Origin: Caprella mutica
Taxonomy: Eukaryota; Arthropoda; Malacostraca; Amphipoda; Caprellidae
Length of the DNA: 64,000 nt
Assembly: GCA_947561585.1 (NCBI GenBank)
Contig: CANNZV010001615.1
Span: forward strand, 1-64,000
Reading direction: 5' to 3'
Position 1 is the first letter of the stretch. The number at the start of each line of letters is the position of its first letter. A program made the position numbers and the translations under genes. Positions 26,201 to 38,200 of this stretch are shown one piece after another. The notes under the pieces were generated by a model that saw nothing but the letters and a program-made list of their open reading frames with translations, was not told the DNA's origin and made no database searches.

Positions 26201-29200
26201 AGACTCATGACATTACCTACAAGAGGTTGTGCCGGTGTCTTTGAAAACTGAAATTAGGAGCTCCATAGTTGGTACGTTAATTGCATTAGGTATCAAATAT
26301 TCATAATATTGTAACTAGATAATACTGGACTTAATATTTCAAATTACAGCAGCCAGTATATGCTTTTGTTATTAGGTATTCTTTGTTACGTAGCACATAT
26401 TTGATTACGTTTCATATTGTTTCAACTTTTGTAACCAGTAGTTGTTAAAAGGAATTTATATATCTTTAATAAGAAAACTTCCTTCATTTATTATTTATAA
26501 CAATGCATTCATTACTATATTATATTACTTCTAAATGAATTAAACTACCTACCTATATATTTATTTAGCTGTGTTTAAATAATTTGAACTAAACTTTAGA
26601 ACTTACTTGGTAACAACGTTCACGTTCAACTCAGCTTTGTTTTAGTTTTCTATTTTTGATATTATTTTTTCTTTTATTGATTGAATGAATTATTACAGAT
26701 TTACGTTTGTAGAACACGAGGAACGAAAGTACAAGATAGCATCTCACTGGTTGTATGTTTCCCCCTCCATAACGGATAGCCGTTACATTTAAACTCACTC
26801 GTACCTTGTCATAAACATACATTCAAGAAAAAATGGAAGACGATGATGGAAGATGTGGAGAATAAATACAAAGAAATTAAATTGATCGAACGGAAATATT
26901 ATAACAGAAATGCAAAAGATTTACATCCCCTGCGAATGAAAGACTTGGTTTATATTCAAGACCATATCTCGAAACGATGGAACAAAACTGGAGAAGTTTT
27001 TGGTTTGGATGAAAATAGAAAATATTTAATTAAAACTAAATCGGGATCATTACTATGGAAGAATAGAATACATTTGATGCTAATGAAGAACATAAAGTAA
27101 ATAATCAAGACATTAGGAACCACATAGTGATTTGACTCTATTACAAACTGCGGAAAGGGGGAGTTGTTGTATTTAGTATTAAGATTTAATGTTATTATTT
27201 CTGTTAATGATCTACGTATTCTATCTACGGGTACACCCAATACATTTCTGACATTTACGAACCAATCCACCTTGTACATTATTAATAAAGATGATTAGAA
27301 ACAAGATCAATTATTAAACAGTATATATAGCTTGTTTGCAGGAATAACGTCATAAACACAATATCATGTATTTTCAAGTTATCCATATTGACATTTAAAT
27401 CATAAGTACTAATTAGTTTGGTAAAAGTTTCATAATCATAGCTCGAAAATGTACCACTAAAGTGGCAAAATGTCCTAACGATATACCATTAAAAATGTAC
27501 ATACATTACATGTACTAAAATGCCTCTCCTGATAAATAGCTTTTTTGGAGTTATGACAGTGTTGTCGCAAACAAGTGATATTTGAACTAGAAGTAAATAG
27601 ATGAACATTTTTAATAATAATTGGCAAAGAAAATAATAAATTCGCGGTATGTATAACTTTAGAGAAGAAATAAACTGAATTAATCGTAGCTTCTTAGACT
27701 AAATTGCTACATTTTGCAATCCATTAGAATTGCCATAATGTTTTGAACTTTGTATCATATTTTAGTTCTATGCAAATTTACGAAGGTACAGTCTTAAAAT
27801 ATAAACGACCAATACCGACACATACGGAAATCAAAGCTAAAAATAAGACTGTATCATTGTGTAAGTCTATCAATAAAATGTGTCTTCTATTGATAAATGG
27901 TTTGTTTTATCGAAATTATAATTTAATAGCCCAAAATACTATTATATTATTCGGCGGAGAAAAGTCCAGCGGGGAATAGTCCAGGTGGGGAAAAGTCCGG
28001 CGGGGAATAGTCCTGGCGGGGAAAAGTCCTAGTGCTTTTTAAACAAATATTTAATGAATCTGCAACAAATTTAACACTTCAATTTTAAGCAACTAGTTAA
28101 CTACTTATATCAAGTAGTATAATACGATCGTACGTTTATTGTTAATCAATATTTAATTCAAAAACTTCTCACTCGCCCTCTTCCCAGTAAATACCTACTC
28201 CCTCTATTTTAACACCCCCGCTTCAAATTGCATAGCTACTACGACCGTAAGTTTATTTTTAATCAAATTTATAATTTAATAACATCTTATTCAATATTTA
28301 TGCCTTTATTAAGAGCTAAAACCTCATATTTTTTATATCTATTTACATACAAAATATGGCTATCAATGTTGTGCAGTGATACCACTCTACCTCTAAATTA
28401 TTCGGGTATCACTGCGCACGGTTGTGGCAGGAAAACTGCTGAAACCGTTTGTGCGAACATGTTAAAACAATATGAATCTATAAATCTTGGTAAAAGAGTT
28501 ATTCGAGAGTTTGCACGATTGAAAATAACCAGCGCAAACTTTTTTCAGATCGTTTAGAGAGCACCACATACAACGCGACTCAGATCTAGAAGAAATACTA
28601 ATAGGATAATGGTGCTTCATGATGTTTATGGGAAAAAAGAATATGCTTGAAATGATGGTGAAATCAGATTTAGTTGGTTTGAAATTGGTAGGTTTAAAAC
28701 AAGTTGGTTTACAATTATAAGGGTAAGTTTTTATCATTTGGGCAGCACATGTGTCAAAACATATGCCGAGATGTACCTCAATGAGGACGAATCAGCCACC
28801 GGGGCTGCAAAGAAACGTAAACGTCAAAAATACTCCGTCCTTGGTGATGCTTACATTTGTGACCCTATTTTTATAGATACCACAGCAGTTTACGACAGCA
28901 AAACATATTTAATATTGAAGACAATAGTTATAAACGCATTGTTAAAACCTCTTACGATTCAAGGGATTCATTATAGAATGAACGGCTCATGCAAACCATC
29001 TATATACATATAACATCGATCCTCTCGGTCTTGAAGTAGAGTTTATAGATGGTAGAGTCATCTCTTTCAGGGAACTTATTCGTAGTTCTAGAAGGAATTT
29101 TCTCTTTTATGAAGATTTTATTCCTCTGGTTTTTAATGGAAAATATTGTCTTTATAAACAGAACTGAAAAGTAATAGAGTATTGTGAACGAGTTAAAATA

Positions 29201-32200
29201 ATACATAAGGAAAATCTTACCTCAACATCTCCAACAGCAATTGCAGTGAAAACATTAGTTAACACCATGAAGATGAAGAATAGAAAAAATACAAGTATCA
29301 GCGAACATGATAGTTGAATGTACCAAGGAGATTCAACAGTCGCTTTGGAGTAGGAGGAGTAATCAAATTCACCAGTACTCATCACCAAAGTTCGTGGAAT
29401 GGATTGGAAGAATAAGAGTGCGAATGTATCAAATGATGTTATGTTGGTTGTTGAATTCATTTTTTGCTCCTCTTCCTGTGATGAATATAATTTCAAGATA
29501 TATACTCAGGTCAACAAGATGAGAAAATAATAACAGATAAGATATAGCAGTTGTTTAATATTTATACAATAACCTTGTTTTCTGGATGCATTTGAAGAAT
29601 GACAGCGAAACAAAAGTTGAAAGCAAGGTATAGAACTGCTAAAGGTAGAAGTGCTTTGATGTAATTCCTCGTTATTCTCTTCACGATAGCGACATACCGG
29701 GCAAAGTAGACAAATTTGTGCATCTCTAAGAAAATCAAGTACCTGCAAATAAGATACACAATATGTGGGGTTAAAAGGAAAATGCACAGCTATGTGATAT
29801 TTGAACGTTGATGATATGACCATATTTTCTTCGATAACTACAAATAAAAATTGACTATACTAATTAAATTTAACAGAGACCGTATTATTTTGTTATCTAT
29901 ACTTTAAAGAAATATTTCAATAATGGTCATAAATTATTGATAATAGTTCTATCATTAGTTCCCTAGTTTTTTTAAGGACAGCTCCTAACTATCCTGGTGA
30001 ATTTCCGGATTTGATTTCAAGGTCAAATCTTTCACACTCTTGTAAGAAAAATGTAAACTCTCATTTCTGGGTAAACTGGGCATTACAGGAAAATTCAATA
30101 CCCTTAATTCACCGCTGGAAAGTTCACCGCCTTCAATTTACCGCCATAAAGTTCCTCGCATTTAATTCATCGATTGGTGAGTTCTTGCATCTCAATTCAC
30201 CGCGTGGTTGATAATACATAAGAAAAGGTTCGAGCACAGTTATTATTATACTTGATAGAGAACGTATTCAAATACTTTGTACATTACACCTAAATTCTAA
30301 AACATTCTTCATTTATTCAATTTATTTAGTATATGTGGCGATAGAATGACTATTAAGATTTGTAATTCTTCCAAAATGGGAAAATGGTTATATTTTGTTC
30401 TCTTAAGTTGAACATGTGTTTTACATAAACTAATGTTTTACGTGTAGATGAGAATTCTGATCTAAACATTATTTATGGTTTCATACATGTGCCATAATGT
30501 AAGCATTATAATTATAGTGAACGGAACTTCACACAATTCTCTCCTTTAGCAGCACCTACTTGTGAGTATAAATATCTAATTATTATTAGATAGCAAGTTT
30601 TACACCTCAACTGCGTAACATTACACTGTTAATTTCTATGTCGATAATATTTATTCCTTGTAGATGCACTTAAAAAAATATACTTATTACTTAAAATGCT
30701 AGGAAATATAGTTATTTATGACATCTCGTAATTTTTGTGTCAGTAGCTTATAGGTTTTGGTTGATTAAATAATACCAAATACTACCACAGAGATATTAAT
30801 TTCTAGACAACAATAATTATTATATAAAATATATTATTCCATACATCCAGTAATATTATTTCAATAGTCCTGTCCTTTTATATGTATATGTGTGTATTCT
30901 TTGATTAGAAAAGTTTTATAAATAACCTATGAGATGTGTAATTACAACTTAAACAAACCTGAACAATTGTTTATTAAAAGTTATTTGTATTACTGTTATA
31001 CAGTGCTGTGCAAATAAATTTGGACAGTTTCGAAATAGTACAAATATTTGCAAAATTGAAGTTGAAAACATTTTAACCAGTTCTTCATCATGACACCAGG
31101 CCCTAACTACAGCACTTTTTTAGTTTTGCCATTGTCAAATAGTCTTCTTTTTGGAGCCTTCATTTTATTTTCGTCCATAGGTTTTCAATGGGAATGATTT
31201 CAGGATAATTTCCATGCCACTCTTAAACCTACAGTTCACTTTCTTCAAAGAATTAGTGCATTTTAAGTGAAGTAAGGCATAGTGTGAAATCCTGTTAATA
31301 AAGACGTCTCCTTCAGGAGAGTTCCTTCTCATTTTAGGAAGCGAGTGAGTCTGCAAAATGGCCTTGTTCTTATCACTGCCAATGATGCACTCTACACTGA
31401 TACTTGTGAGGCCATTTTGCAGACTCACTTGCTTACTATTTCAGGATTTCGCACCATGCCATACTCCAATTAAAATATGAATATTCTATGAAGAAAGTGA
31501 AATGGCAGTTTTAGCCTGGCCTTAAAATTATCCTAACATCATTCCATTTGAAAACGTATGGGCTTAAATGAAACGAAGGCTCCAGATAGAAGATTTTTAA
31601 AAAAAGCTAAAAAAAAGTGCTGTAATTAGGGCCTGGTGTCATGATGAAGAACTGACTAAAATGTTTTCAACTTTGGTCAAATCCATGCCAAATCATGTTC
31701 AGATGCTTGTAAAAGTAAACGGGGTACATATCTCCAATTAATTAAACCATTATTTATTGTACCAATGACATGTTTTTTTTCTGAAGACATTTTTTAGAAA
31801 ATATTCGTATTATTTCACAACTGTCCCAATTAATTTGAACAGCAATGTATATTGAATTACATTATTTTGAGGTGAATTGAGTTGCCGTGAATTGAGTTGC
31901 GTTGAACTTACCAAGCAGTGAACTTTCCGCACACCAAATTGGGAGAGATGTTTCCAAAAATTCCTAAAAACAAATGTGCCATAAAAAATTGAAATAAATA
32001 GGAAATTTAGTTGAAGTACAGGAAATGTCATTATGGATTATAATGGAATTTGAGAGCAGATTGCAATAGCTAAAAGATTAGATGTAGAAAGAGAATTGAA
32101 TGAGGTTGAAAACAACAAGGTCCCATAATTTTGTACCTCGCACTATAAATACAATTAGAAAAAGGTTTTCATTCACTGGAAATTTTACAGAAGCATTTTT

Positions 32201-35200
32201 TTCCTCAAGAAAATGAGTTAGTAAATAATTAATCAATTACAAATCATACATCAGTATCTAAATCATTTTGATTTTACTGAAATTAAAAAGGAAGTTTCAA
32301 ATCTTAATAAAAATCATTCATAAATCAAATAATGAATTCTAAACTATTCTTTTATGTATTCAGATTTAACAGTATTCCTTGATTGAGGATTATTCATGCT
32401 AGAATGTAGATCATTAATGAATGGGTATTATGAAAAAGTTCCTTCTCACTTCTAAATCCAGGGAATTAATCAACTTACGATGATATCAGCACGATCCATC
32501 CTAGAATATGATTAAACCATTCATCAGTTTGCAGATCATCTTGTGGAACATTTATGTAAAAACTGAGCCAAAAAATAGCTAGCATCATAAGCCACTTGAT
32601 CCACTTGTCGAATATTTTCAGATATTCCATTCGTAGAAATATCATAGAGAGGCATTCATTCAATAAAACGCATGAAGTAAAAATCAACAAGTTTAAAATG
32701 GTCCAATATGAATTCAGTTTATTTGTTGATTTAAAAACCATTATTAAGATAATGTTTAGAATATAAATTAATATATATATTAGAAACTGCAAGTCAATGA
32801 ATGAAAATTTATACCAAATATAGGTTTCTATTAGAGGATGTCTGAATGCTTCTTTAAGGTCAGGTTTCCTGCTTATGCTGAGTAACAAACGAATTGCTTT
32901 GATTGATTCTTTTAAGTTTGATCCGCAGTTAGGAAATAGGAAGTCATAGGTGAGATTCACACGATGATCTGTAGAATTAGGATCACTCGATTCTTTGAAT
33001 ATATGATCACAAGAATTAATTGATTGGTCAAATGCATCTCTTAATATATTAGCAGATAAAAAGTCTTTGATTTCATCTTCTTTATTCCCTATATAAGCGC
33101 CATTTGCAATTAGATACGATTTAACCTTGTCGCTTGATTCACGCACAACATCAAGATCCAAAGACCCACCTTGTTTTTCTTTCATTTTTGCTACTAGTAG
33201 ATCTGATATGGCTGATTGTTTCAGTGATAGCGATGCATTTAGTGGAATTTCACCATCTACATCTTTTACAAATAAATTCGCATCAAGTTCATTCAAGAGA
33301 ATGCTCACACCTTCCTCGTCACAATCACTTACTACTCTGGCCAGTATAGATTTTGAACCAAAGCGTCCATTAATCAACCTTTTTATTTCATTTTTTGTTT
33401 TTGGTGTCATTCTTGAAGGATCTTCCCATAATGTTCGAATTTTCTTTATTTCTTTCCCAGCTATCCAATTGTATAATTTTGTTTCTATTACTTTAGTTGG
33501 TGATTTAGTTCTTAAAGATGAAGTAGATACATTTTTAATGGTTTCTGCAAATATGACAGAGAAATTTTCCGGCATATCATGAGTAATTGATCCTTTGCTA
33601 ATCAAAGTCTGAAAAAATTCTTCAACAAAATCTGTCATATTGTCATTTGTATTGTTAATTATATTGAATGCTAATTTCAAAGGTGTCTCCCTATTAAAGT
33701 TTATCGGGTTCAAATCTATATCTGGGTGTTCAATCAAGATGTTTAAAGAATCAGATAGTTTTTCTCTTGAATAGTCATCACACAATATCTTTTTGGCAAG
33801 ATAATGCAAAGGAGTGTTCCCGTCATCGTCCCTTAGGTTAGGGTTAGCTTTCGCATCCAGAAGGAATTTGATGATGGCAGGATTGAGTTTCTTAGCCGCT
33901 ATGTGGAGAGCAGTTTCTCCATTTATGTTTGGCAAGTTAATTGCTTCTGTCATAATTTTAGTTTTCAATTTTATCCGAAAAGTGCATTCGGATGGGCAAT
34001 CTTTAGCTATTAAAGACTTTAATAGTTTCAATGACCCTATTTCTGACGCATAGTGGAGGAAAGTGGAATAATTTTCCTCATTAATCAGTTGATTATAATA
34101 TTCACGCTTATATTTCCTTATGATGTGGCCATAATCACTCAATTTCTTCGCTTCTATCAAAGATGATTCCATTTCTTGTTCCCGTTCATCTGAAAAGATA
34201 GAGTTAATTATTTTAAAGAATTATGTTTAATATTAAACAAAAGCTTATTGCTAATCGTTTTTATCTCATTATTATGCTTATTACTCATACTCATAAATGT
34301 ATCTCCGCAAATGTATCTCCGCACTAAAATAAAATTTATTTTTTGCCATAACCCTTTCAATCCACTGAAAACTGTAATCTTAATTTTTCTATACATTCAT
34401 TATTCTGTAGTACGCAATAGCAAAAATTGAATGTTGGCATGCTGCGGTAACGTCAGGACCGAAAGAATTAAAATGAATTCTCATATTTGGAATAATATTT
34501 CTTCAACGTGAAAATTATATTGTCTGTATAGTAATAATCTTAATGGAGATATATTCTTGACTCTCTCAATAGTTTTTATTTCTTCCCCTTAGGAATATTG
34601 ACTCTCTCACCTAGTAGAGTAGTCAAGTTAGGATTCAACCTGGACATAATTATAATTTGAAAGAAAATCAAGTATGGTTCCAATTTCAAGTACTTCAACC
34701 ACATTAGTGACATTACAATCCACCAAAATCCTGTTTGGGCAAAAAAAATATTTATTTTGAATGTGAGGCAGGCACTTGAAAAGTCTTTGGAGGATTTTTA
34801 CAAGAAATTTGACAGTTCGGGATCATATCTAACTTGCCTTAACACTTGATCTATTTATAATTAATGCTGATTTTTTCTTTATTATATTATATCCCTTATT
34901 TTCAAATTAGAAAATAACAAAATTTTAAAGGTGGTGGGGGTTGTCAGAAAATTTTAAAAATGATGTATTTTAGGCTAAAAAACTGTTAGTAATAGATGGA
35001 TGAATACTTAATTTGTAAAGAACGGAAGGAAGGATTGTCTGTTACTCTTGGAACCGAAGACAAGGAAACTTTACAAATGTTTGCAATAATTCGAAAAGAA
35101 GCTGAAATAGAGAATACCCTCGAAAATACCGAAATAGTTAGCAGCAGAGAAACAGTTTGGTCAGCAATAATAAATGCAAGTGTAAACACATTTTAAGAAG

Positions 35201-38200
35201 ACCTTTTTCCGCTGTGTTAAAAATGCAAGTGTGAAGCGGGCTTTAACCATGCAATTAACAAGCGAAGAACGAATATTAGGATTGAAAACTTCAATGAGAT
35301 TAAAAATGTCACTGAAGTTGATCTATTTCAAAATAGTTTCCAAGGAAGAACTGTAAGGTACCGTGTATTAAAATGTCATGATTAAATTTTTTCTCTTTTT
35401 TTATTCACTGCCATTCATAGTAAGTAAAGTCTCAGAGTTAGCTCTAAGAATAACCTTCGTGCAATGTCAAAAAAATCACCCTCACTTTTTGCTCACCTCT
35501 TCTTAAACTATATCCATCAGTTCAAAATTGTTTTTACCTTTTAATAATACAATAAGAGGCGGAGAAAAATAGACAGAGATTAATTTTTCAGTCCATTATC
35601 TAAAGATATATAAGTATTTGAAAAATCGGAACATTTTTGAGGCCCATTCTGTATTTGACTAAAGTATACTACATAACATTTCATTTGAAACAAAATATAA
35701 TCATGATTATTTAACCCTCAACCGCTCCATTCTAGTCCTTCTATTCTAGTGCTCGTAGCCCCCAAAATTGTGGGACATGCAAACACACTACCTAAATACC
35801 CTTTTCCAGCAAAAAAATAACTGTAATTTTAACCAAATTTGATGGGTTGGTCCCCTAAGTATGAAGCATTTAATAGTAGGTTATTCACAGCAAGGACGCT
35901 CTGTAAAGTTAAATATATTAAATACATAGAACATTCAAAACCACACAAACTTGTATATAAATATAATATTATATTTTACAATCTGTTCAATATAAATTTG
36001 AATTTCAAAAATGACCCACCCTATATACAGTACACACTCAAAAAAAATTTCGTATCTGACCATTACTCGCTAACTGAGAGCAGGGTGGAATCAAGCTGTA
36101 ACATTCCAAATTAGTGAATATTTTAGTCAGCTACATAAGAAAAAGGAGTCATAAAATAATGTAAATATATCTTCCAACCTTTACGTTGAATGTTTTTGTG
36201 TCAAGGAGTAATAATGATGTATAGAGGAGGGATTCTAATGATAATAAATGAATCGTTTTCTATATAAAACACAAAGAGTAAATAAGTCTTAATGTCTTTT
36301 AGAATGCACGTGGTTTACTGTTTGCCCAAATGGATTAGTGATTTGGTTGGACGACCCACAACTATGGCTGAGGCAGAACTCAGTCCTTAACGGTGACCAG
36401 ACGTTTCGTTACTGCACGTTTCGTTACCAGACGTTTCGTTACCAGACGTTTCGTTAACGGACGTTTCGTTAACGGATGTTTCGTTACTAGGACGTTTCGT
36501 TGTTGTTTTTATAAAACTTGAACTATTTTTTTTACTTGGAATGGGATTCCAGGAAAATAACCCCCAGTGCAAAAAAAAAACCAGTGCAAAATACCCCCTT
36601 GACAACCCCCCCCCCCCCCGTGCAATAAACCCCCCGGACAAATACCCCCCGGACAAAAATAAAATGTGCAATAAACCCCCAGACAAAAAATCCCCAAGCA
36701 AAAAACCCCCGGTGCAAAAAAAACCCCGGTCTATATAAATAGCATAATTCATTTTTATTAATATATCAAACATTATTCAATGCGAACCAATAATTATTAC
36801 ATTTTCTTCGAAAATATTTCAAATTTTTTGCAAAGTAAGGTATACCCAATTACCTATTTTGTAGAAAAAATAAGTGCAGTATACATTTTGTCGCTATCAA
36901 ACCTGGCCGGGGGGGGGGGGGGGGGCGAGCCCCCCCCCCAAACCCCCCTAATCGGACCGCTAACCTAACATAAGGTGCACTATATCTCTTTATATTTATA
37001 GCATATAGTAATTTTATTAATAAAAATCAATGAAAATTAATTAGAATGAATTATGCTATTTATATCGACCGGGGGTTTTTTGCACCGGGGTTTTTTTGCT
37101 TGGGGAGTTCTTGTCCGGGGGGTTTATTGTACGGGGGGTTCTTGTACGGGGGTTTTTTTGTACGGTTTTTTTTGTCCGGGGGGTATATTACACGGGGGGT
37201 TTTTGAACGCGGGGGGTTATTGTCCTGTCACCTTGAAATGGGTTGCAAACTATATAATTTATACCAATCTCATACACTATGTTTATATACTACTTTAAAA
37301 TGAAAGGATTAAACAAACATTTTATTCTTCTGCTAATTAAGTATGTGATTATATATTGAAAATAATCAGAGGTATTAAAATTAACAATCATCACTTGATA
37401 TCTTTGATTAGAAAAGTTGGAAGTGGAAATAACTTGGTTGCAATTCGATATAGGAGATAAATAACAATAATTGTATTTTATTTATCCTCGCATGACCGAA
37501 AATGAGGTTCAATCCGAGAACTCATAGCTTACTCTATATATAAATATATACTGCTTACATTGAAAAATTTCTCTGCTCTTGATATTTCTGAAAATGTTTT
37601 AACGTTAAGGTAAAAATCCGATTAGCAGGTGTTACAAGTCACCGAATGAAAATAACATAATGGAAAAAATACATAACCTTCCGAAATTTTGCGAAGATAA
37701 TAAATATTCTCGATATAACATTTTAACTTCATATTTTTAATTCTCATTTACTATTTACAAATACGGTCAATTACATATTTGAATATATTTATAATGTATG
37801 GGATTGGGTGACCGGTATATTCCACACAGGTAAATTCCACCCCGGTATATTCCACCCTAGGTATGTTCCACCCTAGGTATATTCCACCCCGGTAAATTCC
37901 TCCCACTTTACAGGCTAGGTTTGGTTAGTTATTAATATTTATCATTTATTAATATTATATATAATATGGGAAACTTACATTTCACTGTATGAAATTGAAA
38001 CTTTTGTTGGCTAATCACAAGCTTTAAATTTTTCACTACACATGTGACAAAACAGCAGAAAGAAATGTTAAGTGAATGATCTTTATCAGTTGAGGTATTT
38101 AGATTTTCCATCTCAAGCTGATTTTCTTCCCTGTTGCCAACCCAACAGCGATATTAATTGTTATATTTATTTCATTTTGAATTTGGTATTTTAACTTCTT

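Larger units (their letters stand above)
19143..26787 (+). mobile_element. Bel/Pao LTR retrotransposon nested in the Gypsy element
   Basis: LTRs at 19143-19884 and 26023-26787 are collinear over 742 bp with one substitution noticed (CCCTTAGCATT/CCCTTAACATT). The 3' LTR starts TGTTGTGGAGGTTTCCACA and ends CCGTTACA; the 5' LTR lacks the first 23 bp, being cut at the junction with inverted Gypsy sequence. The interior encodes Gag, protease, RT, RNase H and integrase on the plus strand, with two frameshifts. No target duplication can be shown because the left end is lost. Confidence 0.9.
15250..27320 (+). mobile_element. Ty3/Gypsy LTR retrotransposon, rearranged
   Basis: 156-bp LTRs (15250-15405, 27165-27320) start TGTTGTATTT and end ATTAAACA, differ at 4 positions and are flanked by the 5-bp duplication GTATA (15245-15249, 27321-27325). 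A purine tract GCGGAAAGGGGGAG precedes the 3' LTR. Gag-protease is on the plus strand, RT-RNaseH-integrase on the minus strand (inverted), and the integrase C-terminus is again on the plus strand at 26788-27100. A Bel/Pao element fills 19143-26787. Without that and the inversion it would be a normal element of about 4.4 kb. Confidence 0.9.
12967..28035. mobile_element. Foldback element FB-2 (word GGACTTTTCCCCGCC), 15.1 kb with nested insertions
   Basis: Direct repeat TGCTTTTTAAAC at 12955-12966 and 28033-28044 (TTTTTAAAC as a 9-bp duplication). The left arm (12967-13080) has words such as GGACTATTCCCTGCC and GGACTTTTCCCCGCC; the right arm (about 27952-28035) has their complement GGCGGGGAAAAGTCC. 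Ends are GGGAAACGG and, complemented, GCACTAGGA. Removing the Gypsy insertion (15250-27320 plus 5-bp duplication) leaves about 3.0 kb, which contains the Mutator-like transposase remnant at 13190-14188. Confidence 0.75.
12030..29220 (-). other. 17.2-kb intron of gene A filled with nested transposons
   Basis: It separates the pore/S6 exon from the first C-tail exon. It holds the 15-kb foldback element with its Mutator-like transposase remnant, the Gypsy element inserted in that, and the Bel/Pao element inside the Gypsy. The corresponding intron in gene B is at least 3 kb and runs off the window. Coding on both strands inside it belongs to the elements. Confidence 0.8.
36544..37232. mobile_element. 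Foldback element FB-5 (word CCCCCGGACAAATAC), 689 bp
   Basis: Flanks TTGGAATG (36536-36543) and TTGAAATG (37233-37240), an 8-bp duplication with one mismatch. The left arm is tandem 15-bp words (CCCCCGGACAAATAC, CCCCGGTGCAAAAAA); the right arm is the complement (GGGGGTTTTTTGCACC). Ends GGATTCCAGG and, complemented, GGTGACAGG. Just inside the arms AATTATGCTATTTATAT and its complement also pair. The core has a 17-bp G run and a 10-bp C run. Confidence 0.85.

Noticed and set aside
36387..36773. Gly-rich frames on both strands, also 37046-37303 and 38644-38918
   Set aside because: They are translations of foldback word arrays with a 15-bp period; overlapping frames on both strands stay open for the same reason.
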